DNA of 64,000 nt, from positions 1 through 64,000 of the forward strand of contig CAJWBE010000015.1 of assembly GCA_913020045.1 (NCBI GenBank), written 5' to 3'. Below the pieces are notes generated by a model, which was not told where the DNA came from, did no database searches, and worked only from the letters and a program-made list of their open reading frames with translations. Of this stretch, positions 56,475-64,000 are shown piece by piece (the first letter of the stretch is position 1; every line of letters begins with the position of its first letter). The stretch is from an uncultured Oleiphilus sp. (GTDB lineage Bacteria > Pseudomonadota > Gammaproteobacteria > Pseudomonadales > Oleiphilaceae). A program made the translations under genes and the position numbers.

Positions 56475-56873
56475 ATTTACTACAACTCATCAAATGTCAT
56501 TAATTCGGCTAGCCAAAACACGGCTGCTAAAGCTTACTACTTACCCGTATTGTTATTATTTGTGAGAGAACGTAACTATAGCGCCCTGACACAGGCACAT
56601 TTGTGATTAAACGCACAATCAATTCAAGCAGTGGTTAAGTGATTTTCAGTAATTAGAACTTGGTCACAACGAGCGCCAAAGCAGACAATTGGCTTCGTCT
56701 TTAAGGATAACAGTGAATACGACAAAGAAATGAAACAAACCGTTAAATATTGCCTCTTTAAATGGAAGGCTACCTAACGCTAACGTCAGTACCTATGTAA
56801 ACAAAAGCCCCAAAAATAACCGGAAAATTTAAGAGGCCACACAGTAGAGAGCAGCCTCGTATAACTATCGCTA
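56475..56873. other. Intergenic region, DUF6160-like / grxD
   Basis: 399 bases without a supported gene, tRNA or clear repeat. It contains the tail of grxD expression (weak hairpin at 56833-56858) and must include the promoter for the DUF6160-like gene. Confidence 0.5.
56833..56858 (-). terminator. Weak terminator after grxD
   Basis: On the minus strand GAGGC, 16-base loop, GCCTC then TTAAATTTT. The stem is short, so the assignment is tentative. Confidence 0.35.
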
Positions 56874-57194
56874 TTAACTAGCTGGCGCCGCTGCCGTAAC
56901 CATCTCTTTTAGCTCTCCAGACTCATATAGCTCGGACACGATATCACAGCCACCTACCAACTCACCCTTAATATAGAGCTGAGGAAACGTCGGCCAGTTG
57001 GAGTATGCTTTTAGGTTTTCTCTAAGCTCTGGGTTGTCCAAAATATTGATATAAGCAAAACGTTCGCCACAAGCCATAAGCGCCTGTACAGTACGTGCAG
57101 AAAACCCGCACTGCGGCTGTTGAGGAGAGCCTTTCATATAAAGAAGAATCTCATTCCCTTCAAGCTGCTCTTTAATAGTATCCGTAATCGACAT
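56874..57194 (-). CDS. grxD: Monothiol glutaredoxin (Grx4 type)
   Basis: A 106-residue cytoplasmic glutaredoxin. The active site is CGFS in QPQCGFSARTVQAL, preceded by LLYMKGSPQ, with WPTFPQLYIKGELVGGCDI giving the glutathione-binding cis-Pro and the GGCD motif. Such proteins carry [2Fe-2S] clusters with glutathione, often with BolA partners. It lies downstream of the hydantoinase-B gene. Confidence 0.95.
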   Translation of the reverse strand: MSITDTIKEQLEGNEILLYMKGSPQQPQCGFSARTVQALMACGERFAYINILDNPELRENLKAYSNWPTFPQLYIKGELVGGCDIVSELYESGELKEMVTAAAPAS

Positions 57195-57273
57195 AATTTC
57201 ACCTCAGCATGTTCAATACAACAAAACGGGCATTCTACCCGCTTTTTAATTAACCAACCAGTTTAGTCAACTA

Positions 57274-58839
57274 TTATTCTTTCTGACTAGAGCCCCAACC
57301 ACCGCCACCCGGGGTATCAATACAGACAACGTCGCCAGCCGTGACCCTACCTTCATATTTGGCGGGTAATATACTTCCGTTCAGGCGATTAACCCCTGCC
57401 ATGGCGGACTCACCACCATTTAACCCCCAAGGAGCGATAGTCCGACGCTCTGTTAACAGCGTTACGCTCGCATCTTTTAAAAAACAATAACACCTCCTGA
57501 CACCATCGCCTCCGCTATTCAAGCCCAACCCTCCGCTCGACCGACGAACGGCATACTCGTCAATTCGCAACGGATAATGCATTTCTAGGCTTTCAATGGG
57601 CGTATTCAAGGTATTTGTCATGTGGCTTTGTATCGCCGACAAACCGGAGAAATGGCGACTAGCTCCCGCTCCACCAGCAATTGTTTCGTAATAATCCCAC
57701 CGATGATCTTTATCTCTAGAACCGAAAGCGACATTATTCATCGTACCCTGAGAACAAGCAGGCATATCGACACCTAGTTTAGCGAGCGCTCCGATTACCA
57801 CATCCACAATTCGCATGCTCGTTTCTACGTTTCCAGCAGCGACCGCCGCACCAGGCAAAGCATTAACCAAGCACCCTGCCGGCGCCCTAACATCAATGTG
57901 TTCAAATACGCCCTGACAACAAGGCACATACTCGGGCAATAAGCACACAAAAACATAATAGACTGATGCCACACACACACTTAACGGACAGTTAACATTA
58001 CCTGGTACTTGCGCGTCGGTACCCTGGAAGTCCAAGAGCAATTTGCCTGCATTGATCACCAACGTAAGTTGAATTTTTATTCTATTCGAACCAAAGCCAT
58101 CTCCGTCCAGGTAATCAACAAACACTACCTCTCCTTCCGGCAACTCACGAAAGCTTGCCCCGGCAAGTGCATCACCATAATCACGCAGAGATAACAGAGC
58201 CCCGCGAAACGACGCCAGACTGTTGGGCATAGACTGTAACCACTCACCGATTCTTGAGACCCCAATAAGATTGGCACTCACCTGAGCTTTAAAATCACCA
58301 GGAAGCTCCAATTTCGACGAAGGCTGCTGACCTTCTATCATGGCCAGTTGCTCAACGCGCTCTTCAACCAAACTGCCACGATCAAACAACTTAGCTGGTG
58401 ATATCAGCACCCCTTCACTTGAAAGCTCGCTCGATAACGGCATCGAGCCGGGAGAGTCGGAACCAATATTCGCATGATGCGCTCTGTTCGCAACAAACCC
58501 GAGCAAGACCTCGCCAACGAAAAACGGTGCAACCAAAGTAACGTCAGGTAAATGAGTCCCTCCCAAAAAAGGATCATTCAGCACCAGCATATCTCCTGCG
58601 CACCAGTCAAAACGGGACACAATGCCTTGCATAGCAAACGCCATGCTGCCCAAATGAACAGGTATATGCGCCGCTTGCGCGCAAATATCACCCTTGCTAT
58701 CAAACACGGCACAAGAAAAGTCCAACCTATCTTTGATATTTGGCGATAATGCGCTTCGCTGTAGCGTGTAACCCATTTCGTCGCAGATCGCGTTTAAACG
58801 GCCGATAAAAATGGCCAGATCAATACTGTTCAATGACAT
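57274..58839 (-). CDS. Hydantoinase B / 5-oxoprolinase beta-type subunit, orphan
   Basis: A 521-residue protein of the HyuB family, full length. It begins FIGRLNAICDEMGYTLQRSA, has AAHIPVHLGSMAFAM, LNDPFLGGTHLPDVTLVAPF, RAHHANIGSDSPGSMP and the Gly-rich GGAGASRHF and TPGGGGWG ends. HyuB subunits normally act with HyuA in ATP-dependent opening of hydantoins or 5-oxoproline. No hyuA or cyclic-amide transporter is adjacent. It could pair with a HyuA encoded elsewhere. Confidence 0.88.
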   Translation of the reverse strand: MSLNSIDLAIFIGRLNAICDEMGYTLQRSALSPNIKDRLDFSCAVFDSKGDICAQAAHIPVHLGSMAFAMQGIVSRFDWCAGDMLVLNDPFLGGTHLPDVTLVAPFFVGEVLLGFVANRAHHANIGSDSPGSMPLSSELSSEGVLISPAKLFDRGSLVEERVEQLAMIEGQQPSSKLELPGDFKAQVSANLIGVSRIGEWLQSMPNSLASFRGALLSLRDYGDALAGASFRELPEGEVVFVDYLDGDGFGSNRIKIQLTLVINAGKLLLDFQGTDAQVPGNVNCPLSVCVASVYYVFVCLLPEYVPCCQGVFEHIDVRAPAGCLVNALPGAAVAAGNVETSMRIVDVVIGALAKLGVDMPACSQGTMNNVAFGSRDKDHRWDYYETIAGGAGASRHFSGLSAIQSHMTNTLNTPIESLEMHYPLRIDEYAVRRSSGGLGLNSGGDGVRRCYCFLKDASVTLLTERRTIAPWGLNGGESAMAGVNRLNGSILPAKYEGRVTAGDVVCIDTPGGGGWGSSQKE

Positions 58840-58897
58840 TCAGCAGACACCTTGAAGCTGAGGTACGAAGGGTAGTTAAGGATATCATTCTGGGGAT

Positions 58898-58926
58898 TTG
58901 CGAAACACCCATTTAGACGCTAAGAT
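58898..58926 (+). promoter_or_regulatory. Candidate argD promoter
   Basis: TTGCGA (58898-58903) and TAAGAT (58921-58926) are spaced 17 bases, each a four of six match. The expected transcript would start near 58933, just before the hairpin. Confidence 0.5.
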
Positions 58927-58938
58927 TAGGCCATAGAT

Positions 58939-58960
58939 AGGCAGCCTCCGCTGCCTTTTT
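58939..58960 (+). terminator. Terminator-like hairpin directly upstream of argD
   Basis: AGGCAGC, loop CTCC, GCTGCCT then TTTT, followed by another T-run; 24 bases before the argD ATG. On the minus strand there is no T-run, so it points toward argD. It may be a leader attenuator, a stabilising 5' hairpin or the end of an unannotated short RNA. Confidence 0.75.
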
Positions 58961-58980
58961 GCGTTTTTAAAGAGAAAGAG

Positions 58981-60180
58981 ATGAGCGACCAACCCTTAAT
59001 GAACACCTATGGCCGACTGCCTGTTGTATTTGACAATGGCGACGGTCCTTGGCTTTTCGATACCGATGGCAATAAGTACTTCGATACCTTCTGCGGCATC
59101 GCCGTTTGCGGACTGGGCCATGCCCACCCCAGCGTAACAAGCGCAATCAAAGATCAAGCCGAACGACTCGTCCACTGTTCAAACTTGTACCACACGCCAC
59201 TGCAACTCAAACTTGCCAAAAAACTTTGTGATATATCAGGGATGGATAATGTATTTTTCTCCAACTCTGGCGCTGAAGCGAATGAAGCGGCAATAAAAAT
59301 TGCACGTCGATACGGACATTCGAAAAAAGTTAGTGCTCCGACCATCATTGTAATGGACAGTGCGTTTCACGGCAGAACGATGGCGACACTTACCGCGACA
59401 GGTAACAGAAAAGCTCAAGCAGGCTTTGAGCCTCTACTAGGCGGCTTTGTTCGCGCCCCCTTTAATGACCTAGAAGCAATCAAAAACATCGCTAAAACAA
59501 ACCCGAATGTCGTTGCCGTCATGCTTGAGCCTGTTCAAGGCGAAGGTGGATTAAACATTGCGTCGCAAGAATATATGACAGGCGTCCGCGCTTTGTGTGA
59601 TGAGAACGAATGGCTGTTTATACTGGACGAAGTTCAGACAGGAAATGGGCGAACAGGAACTTATTTCGCAGCACAACATTACGGTATTGACGCAGACGTT
59701 ATTACCACGGCAAAAGGGCTTGGCAATGGCTATCCAATCGGCGCTTGCTTAGCTAAAGGCGAAGCAGCCCATGTTTTGGTACCAGGCACCCATGGATCAA
59801 CATTCGGGGGTAACCCTCTAGGTTGCGCGGCGGCCCTTGCGACCATTAACGAAATATGTGACAACCAATTACCCGCTAGAGCAACGGAGCTAGGTAATCG
59901 CATGCTTGAGAGCTTTAAAGAAGAGCTCCTACATGCGGACTATGTCAAAGATATCCGTGGCATTGGCCTGATGATTGGAATTGAAATGGAAGACCCTTGC
60001 GTCGCCCTCGTTCCCATCGCTAAATCTAAAGGCCTCCTTTTGAACGTCACATCTGACAATGTCATTAGATTGCTTCCGCCGCTAAATCTAAGTGATGAAG
60101 AATGCGAATTTCTGATCGATGCAGTCGTTCAAATCATTCGTCTATATGCTGCCGACGATCGCGGCGGCCCGCGCAGTTAG
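58981..60180 (+). CDS. argD: Acetylornithine aminotransferase
   Basis: A 399-residue PLP transaminase of arginine synthesis (often also succinyldiaminopimelate transaminase). The PLP lysine lies in TTAKGLGNGYPIGACLA; DEVQTGNGRTG gives the PLP aspartate; FFSNSGAEANEAAIKIARRY is the phosphate-binding motif. It follows the hairpin at 58939 and leads argF. Confidence 0.95.
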   Translation: MSDQPLMNTYGRLPVVFDNGDGPWLFDTDGNKYFDTFCGIAVCGLGHAHPSVTSAIKDQAERLVHCSNLYHTPLQLKLAKKLCDISGMDNVFFSNSGAEANEAAIKIARRYGHSKKVSAPTIIVMDSAFHGRTMATLTATGNRKAQAGFEPLLGGFVRAPFNDLEAIKNIAKTNPNVVAVMLEPVQGEGGLNIASQEYMTGVRALCDENEWLFILDEVQTGNGRTGTYFAAQHYGIDADVITTAKGLGNGYPIGACLAKGEAAHVLVPGTHGSTFGGNPLGCAAALATINEICDNQLPARATELGNRMLESFKEELLHADYVKDIRGIGLMIGIEMEDPCVALVPIAKSKGLLLNVTSDNVIRLLPPLNLSDEECEFLIDAVVQIIRLYAADDRGGPRS

Positions 60181-60231
60181 ACAAAGACATCAATTGCTTG
60201 TCACCACTTATCAACCGAGCTTTAAAAAACC

Positions 60232-61140
60232 ATGGCACTGAGACACTTTCTCACTTTAAAAGATCTATCAAAAAAAGAACTTCTCCAGATCATTGAGCGC
60301 GCAATCGCGCTCAAAACTGAGCACAAAAAGGGCAACATCTACGAGCCGCTTAAAAATCGCGTACTAGCGCTGATCTTTGAAAAGTCATCGACTCGAACGC
60401 GCGTATCGTTTGAATCCGGAATGGCTCAGTTTGGCGGTTCGTCACTATTCTTATCGCCAAGAGACACTCAGTTAGGCCGCGGAGAGCCAATCGAAGATAG
60501 TGCAAAAGTGCTTTCTCGCATGGTCGACGCAGTAACCATTCGAACGTTTGAACATGAAAAGCTGGTGCGCTTTGCCGAGCACTCTTCGGTACCGGTTATT
60601 AACGCGCTTACTGATGATTATCACCCCTGCCAACTGCTTGCCGATATGCAAACATATCATGAGTATCGCGGCTCAATAGAAGGGAAAAAAGTTGTCTGGG
60701 TCGGTGACGGCAACAACATGTGTAACTCATTTATTAACGCCGCGTCTCTGCTTAACTTCAACCTTGTGATCGCTTCGCCAGAAGGCTACGACCCGTCTGC
60801 AGAACTGCTAAAGGAAAACGCTGACTGTACAAGCATTGAGCGAGATCCAGTTAAAGCCGTAAACGATGCCGACCTAGTTGTAACGGACGTTTGGGCTTCA
60901 ATGGGGCAAGAAGAAGAGCAAGCGCACCGCGCCAAAGTATTTAGCCCTTACCAAGTATCGCCGGCACTTATGGCTCACGCAAAACCCGACGCACTCTTTA
61001 TGCACTGTTTGCCTGCTCATCGCGGCGAGGAAATCAGTGAAGACATGCTAGAGCATAGTAGCTCAGTGGTATGGGACGAGGCAGAAAATCGACTGCACGC
61101 ACAAAAAGCGCTACTCGAATTTTTACTTTGCAACGCTTAA
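60232..61140 (+). CDS. argF: Ornithine carbamoyltransferase
   Basis: A 302-residue transcarbamylase forming citrulline from ornithine and carbamoyl phosphate. Motifs are [26 protein letters not shown], the ornithine motif DVWASMGQE and [12 protein letters not shown]. Length is anabolic type. It is 51 bases after argD. Confidence 0.97.
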   Translation: MALRHFLTLKDLSKKELLQIIERAIALKTEHKKGNIYEPLKNRVLALIFEKSSTRTRVSFESGMAQFGGSSLFLSPRDTQLGRGEPIEDSAKVLSRMVDAVTIRTFEHEKLVRFAEHSSVPVINALTDDYHPCQLLADMQTYHEYRGSIEGKKVVWVGDGNNMCNSFINAASLLNFNLVIASPEGYDPSAELLKENADCTSIERDPVKAVNDADLVVTDVWASMGQEEEQAHRAKVFSPYQVSPALMAHAKPDALFMHCLPAHRGEEISEDMLEHSSSVVWDEAENRLHAQKALLEFLLCNA

Positions 61141-61168
61141 TTGACTCTCTGCATGAGAACCCAAAGGT

Positions 61169-62218
61169 ATGACTCAAGGACAACTTGATGTCGTAAACCT
61201 TCGTTGCGATTACGACGACCTTACTGTCATAAAACAACTTTCCTTCTCGCTCGCGGCAGGCGACATATGCTGCCTGCTTGGACCAAGCGGCTGTGGCAAG
61301 AGTACGATACTGCGAGCCATTGCGGGCTTTGAGTCAATCAAGGACGGGAGCATACAGCTAGACCAAAGAGAGATTAGCTCTCCATCTAAAGTGCTCGCGC
61401 CTGAAAAGCGCAGTATTGGAATGGTTTTTCAAGATTATGCTCTTTTTCCTCATCTCAACATTCAGCAAAATATTGAGTTTGGCTTGTCGAAGATTTCTAA
61501 ATCTGAGCGACAAGTGCGCGTTACCGAACTGATGCACTTGGTTGACCTAGAAGGATACGAAGAACGATACCCTCATGAGCTTTCAGGCGGACAACAACAG
61601 CGTGTTGCATTAGCAAGAGCCCTCGCCCCTAAACCTTCTCTATTATTGCTAGACGAACCGTTCTCTAATCTAGATGCCGAGCTGCGCACTCGCCTTGGCG
61701 TTGATATCAGAGCAATCCTAAAAGAGCTGAAAATCAGTGCTATCTTAGTGACACATGATCAAAAAGAAGCGTTTGCGATGGCTGACCACATCGGCGTAAT
61801 AGAACAAGGAAGAATTCAGCAATGGGGGCGGCCCTTTGAACTCTATCATGAGCCAGTAAATCGTTTTGTCGCCTGCTTTATCGGTCATGGCTCATTTATT
61901 TCAGCAACGACGATTTCACATGAATCGTTCGATAGCGAGCTTGGTAAAATAGAAGGAAATAGAGCGTATAACTACACTATTGGCAGCCGCGTTGACATAC
62001 TGATACGCCCTGACGATGTTATCTATGCTCCTGAGTCCAATTTAAAAGGGCTTGTAACGGCCAAAACCTTTGCAGGAACGAACACCCATTATCAGATCCA
62101 GCTTGCCTCACAGAACACTTTAGAAGCTTCGTTTCCTAGCCATCAAGACCTCAACATTGGCGATACCGTTCATTTTGACCTTGATGCAGAGCATTTAATC
62201 GCCTACCCCGCAGAGTAG
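61169..62218 (+). CDS. ABC transporter ATP-binding protein (FbpC/PotA-like), orphan
   Basis: A 349-residue ATPase. Walker A is GPSGCGKST (about residue 40), the signature is LSGGQQQRVALARAL, and Walker B is LLLLDEPFSNLDAELR. A C-terminal TOBE-like domain (about 285-345) fits the iron/polyamine (FbpC/PotA) class. No permease or binding protein is adjacent; the same orphan gene follows argF in Pseudomonas (PA3538 next to argF PA3537), so the linkage is conserved. AAAGGT precedes the ATG. Confidence 0.9.
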   Translation: MTQGQLDVVNLRCDYDDLTVIKQLSFSLAAGDICCLLGPSGCGKSTILRAIAGFESIKDGSIQLDQREISSPSKVLAPEKRSIGMVFQDYALFPHLNIQQNIEFGLSKISKSERQVRVTELMHLVDLEGYEERYPHELSGGQQQRVALARALAPKPSLLLLDEPFSNLDAELRTRLGVDIRAILKELKISAILVTHDQKEAFAMADHIGVIEQGRIQQWGRPFELYHEPVNRFVACFIGHGSFISATTISHESFDSELGKIEGNRAYNYTIGSRVDILIRPDDVIYAPESNLKGLVTAKTFAGTNTHYQIQLASQNTLEASFPSHQDLNIGDTVHFDLDAEHLIAYPAE

Positions 62219-62238
62219 GCGCATATCCACTTTTTCAA

Positions 62239-63717
62239 CTAGCTAATCACCCTGTTAACGGCATCTTTCCAACCACCATAAAGCTGGTCCGCTTCTGACT
62301 CATCAATTGAGGCCTCAAAGCGACGCTGTAAACACCATAACTCCGAGATCTCATCGAGAGAAGAAAACACGCCTGCTTTGAGACCCGCTAAGAATGCAGC
62401 ACCTAAGGCTGTGGTTTCGACAACCTCTGGGCGATCGACAGGTAGCCGCAAGACATCAGCCAAAAACTGCGCGACCCAATCATTAACAACCATTCCTCCG
62501 TCGACACGCAAATTCTTTAATTCTGCGCCATCTCGGCTCATTGCCAACAACAAGTCACGCGTCTGATAGCACACCGATTGCAAACCAGCCGTCACGATCT
62601 CTGCAATACCTGTATCTCTTGTCAGTCCAAACAGTGCACCACGAGCATCAGGGTCCCAATATGGAGCGCCAAGTCCAGTGAACGCGGGAACCAAGTAGAC
62701 GGAATTATTGTAGCCAACCTGCGACGCCATGCTTTCTGTCTCACTTGCATGTTGAATAAAGTTCAAACCGTCTCTGAGCCACTGCACCGCTGCGCCGGCA
62801 ACAAAAATACTGCCCTCTAAGGCATAAGTCACCTGCCCATCCAAACGATAAGCAACCGTCGATAACAAGCGATTCTTCGATTGGAGCACTCTATCACCGG
62901 TATTTAAAATCGCAAAACAACCCGTTCCGTAGGTGCTTTTCAACATGCCTGGGTGAAAGCAAGCTTGTCCAACTAAGGCCGATTGCTGGTCACCAATCAT
63001 GGCGTTGACGGGACAACGAAAGCCCAGCCACTCTTCGTCGCAAAAACCAAAGTCATCACTGCTATCTAATACCGTGGGTAACAAAGAGTCTGGTACATTA
63101 AAAATATCAAGTAGGTTTTGATCCCACTGCTGATCATGAATGTTAAAAAGTGATGTTCTCGACGCATTCGTGGCATCTGTCGCATGCGATTTACCTTTGC
63201 TTAATCGCCATAACAAGAACGTATCGATCGTGCCAAACGCTAGCTCGCCACGCTGAGCCCTTTCTCTTGCGCCATCAACATTATCCAAAATCCACGCAAT
63301 TTTTGTCGCTGAAAAGTATGGGTCGATCAAAAGACCAGTCGCCGCGGAAACCGACGCTTCATGATCGCCCTGTTTCAACAATTCACAAACCGAGCTAGTT
63401 CGTCGGTCCTGCCAAACGATTGCCGGATAAATCGCTGCTCCAGACTTTCGGTCCCAAACCACGGTTGTTTCGCGCTGATTTGTAATGCCAATACTAACGG
63501 TTTTATCAGCAGCGCCATCAACCGACGCCAATACCTCCCGGCAGACTTCTAAGGTAGAACGCCAAATTTCTTCAGGGTCATGCTCGACCCAGCCATCATC
63601 AGGAAAACTCTGATTAAACTCTTGCTGGGCCGTCGCTACATGCCGCCCTTTCTCGTCAAACAGCAGCGCGCGAGAACTGGTCGTCCCTTGATCAATTGAA
63701 AGAATATACTGACTCAT
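62239..63717 (-). CDS. glpK: Glycerol kinase
   Basis: A 492-residue FGGY kinase that makes glycerol 3-phosphate. The start [20 protein letters not shown] holds the phosphate motif; further conserved segments are [52 protein letters not shown] and [16 protein letters not shown]. It is divergent from a glpD-like start at 63957; a glycerol facilitator is not in the window. Confidence 0.97.
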   Translation of the reverse strand: MSQYILSIDQGTTSSRALLFDEKGRHVATAQQEFNQSFPDDGWVEHDPEEIWRSTLEVCREVLASVDGAADKTVSIGITNQRETTVVWDRKSGAAIYPAIVWQDRRTSSVCELLKQGDHEASVSAATGLLIDPYFSATKIAWILDNVDGARERAQRGELAFGTIDTFLLWRLSKGKSHATDATNASRTSLFNIHDQQWDQNLLDIFNVPDSLLPTVLDSSDDFGFCDEEWLGFRCPVNAMIGDQQSALVGQACFHPGMLKSTYGTGCFAILNTGDRVLQSKNRLLSTVAYRLDGQVTYALEGSIFVAGAAVQWLRDGLNFIQHASETESMASQVGYNNSVYLVPAFTGLGAPYWDPDARGALFGLTRDTGIAEIVTAGLQSVCYQTRDLLLAMSRDGAELKNLRVDGGMVVNDWVAQFLADVLRLPVDRPEVVETTALGAAFLAGLKAGVFSSLDEISELWCLQRRFEASIDESEADQLYGGWKDAVNRVIS

Positions 63718-63764
63718 AGTACTGACTGACTCACCTTGTTATTAGTATTTGTTTTCTATCTCAA

Positions 63765-63780
63765 GGCCGATACTTCGGCC
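63765..63780. repeat. Inverted repeat upstream of glpK
   Basis: GGCCGA-TACT-TCGGCC is a perfect 6-base-pair stem about 50 bases upstream of glpK in the divergent glpK/glpD region. It may be regulatory. Confidence 0.35.
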
Positions 63781-63956
63781 GCGAGCCAATAAAGCATAAG
63801 TAATACGAACAAAACAAGCACTAACAATAGGTCGCAACTCAAAAATCTTGTTAAGTATTCCATAAACGTCGATTGTCGTTGCAAAAAGAGTATTAGAATC
63901 CCGTATCATACCGCCCAACTCACATTACGCCTTGATGATTCAACAGGTTCTTAAAC

Positions 63957-64000
63957 ATGGATTTGCTTTCCGCTCACTACAATATCGCCGTCATTGGTGG
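63957..64000 (+). CDS. glpD: Glycerol-3-phosphate dehydrogenase GlpD-like, N-terminus only
   Basis: ATG at 63957 starts MDLLSAHYNIAVIGG and runs off the window after 14 full codons. NIAVIGG fits the start of a FAD-binding GxGxxG motif. Divergence from glpK makes aerobic GlpD the likely identity, but only 44 bases are visible. Confidence 0.55.
   Translation, partial: MDLLSAHYNIAVIG

Noticed and set aside
1-64000. tRNA, rRNA, tmRNA, CRISPR arrays, insertion sequences or prophage genes
   Set aside because: All intergenic regions over about 100 bases were read on both strands; none showed a cloverleaf, regularly spaced repeats, transposase or phage structural gene. A tRNAscan-SE/Infernal run would be decisive.

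Overview
The window reads as a chromosomal segment of a Gram-negative gammaproteobacterium. The basis is shared gene order with Pseudomonas-type genomes (xerD-dsbC-hom-thrC-recJ; ffh beside rpsP-rimM-trmD-rplS; lptF-lptG divergent from pepA-holC-valS; ampD, DUF1631, retropepsin and nadC together; argF followed by an orphan ABC ATPase), plus LptFG, DsbC, Hda, a TonB-like protein and many lipoprotein or Sec signals. A marine, Cellvibrionales/Spongiibacteraceae-like relative of Pseudomonas is a guess; no rRNA or tRNA gene was found to fix the taxon.

Layout. 1-1.1 kb: a lipoprotein followed by the N-terminus of a class-3-lipase-like protein cut by the window edge. 1.2-6.3 kb: a drug/metabolite transporter, a hydrolase, an ATM1-type ABC exporter, YceI and cytochrome b561. 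6.6-11.1 kb: alanine dehydrogenase, then a lipid-modifying block (ferredoxin-type reductase, acyl desaturase, sterol-desaturase-superfamily hydroxylase) with a near-perfect palindromic operator in front. 11.2-12.4 kb: a secreted DUF6160-like protein. 12.6-22.7 kb: lptG/lptF, pepA-holC-valS-panE-ROK kinase-azlC-azlD. 22.7-27.4 kb: ampD, DUF1631 protein, retropepsin, nadC. 27.4-30.5 kb: a hairpin-rich leader followed by a GGDEF-EAL protein. 30.5-34 kb: DUF2066-pgsA-hda-parA operon. 34-37.5 kb: purM-purN-DUF3108, then endA. 37.5-45 kb: lipoprotein hydrolase, recJ, thrC, hom, dsbC, xerD. 45-50.9 kb: rplS-trmD-rimM-rpsP, ffh, ypjD-like, corB. 51-57 kb: second DUF1631 protein, TonB-like, sbcB, second DUF6160-like protein, monothiol glutaredoxin. 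57-64 kb: orphan hydantoinase-B subunit, argD-argF-ABC ATPase, glpK and the start of a divergent glpD-like gene.

Most of the window is housekeeping. No CRISPR array, IS element, prophage or toxin island is visible. The most unusual signals are: (1) the structured leader and the GGDEF-EAL protein with two substituted EAL catalytic positions (27.5-30.5 kb); (2) the desaturase/hydroxylase cluster with an operator but no adjacent regulator; (3) two divergent DUF1631/PilZ-like paralogues; (4) two secreted DUF6160-like paralogues with Asp-rich, calcium-loop-like motifs; (5) the lipoprotein/lipase pair at the left edge; (6) a terminator-like hairpin directly in front of argD.

Several start codons were moved from the longest reading frame to the one backed by a ribosome-binding site, signal peptide or operon overlap. 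GTG or TTG starts are common here (hom, thrC, holC, corB, the TonB-like gene, azlC, the left-edge lipoprotein).
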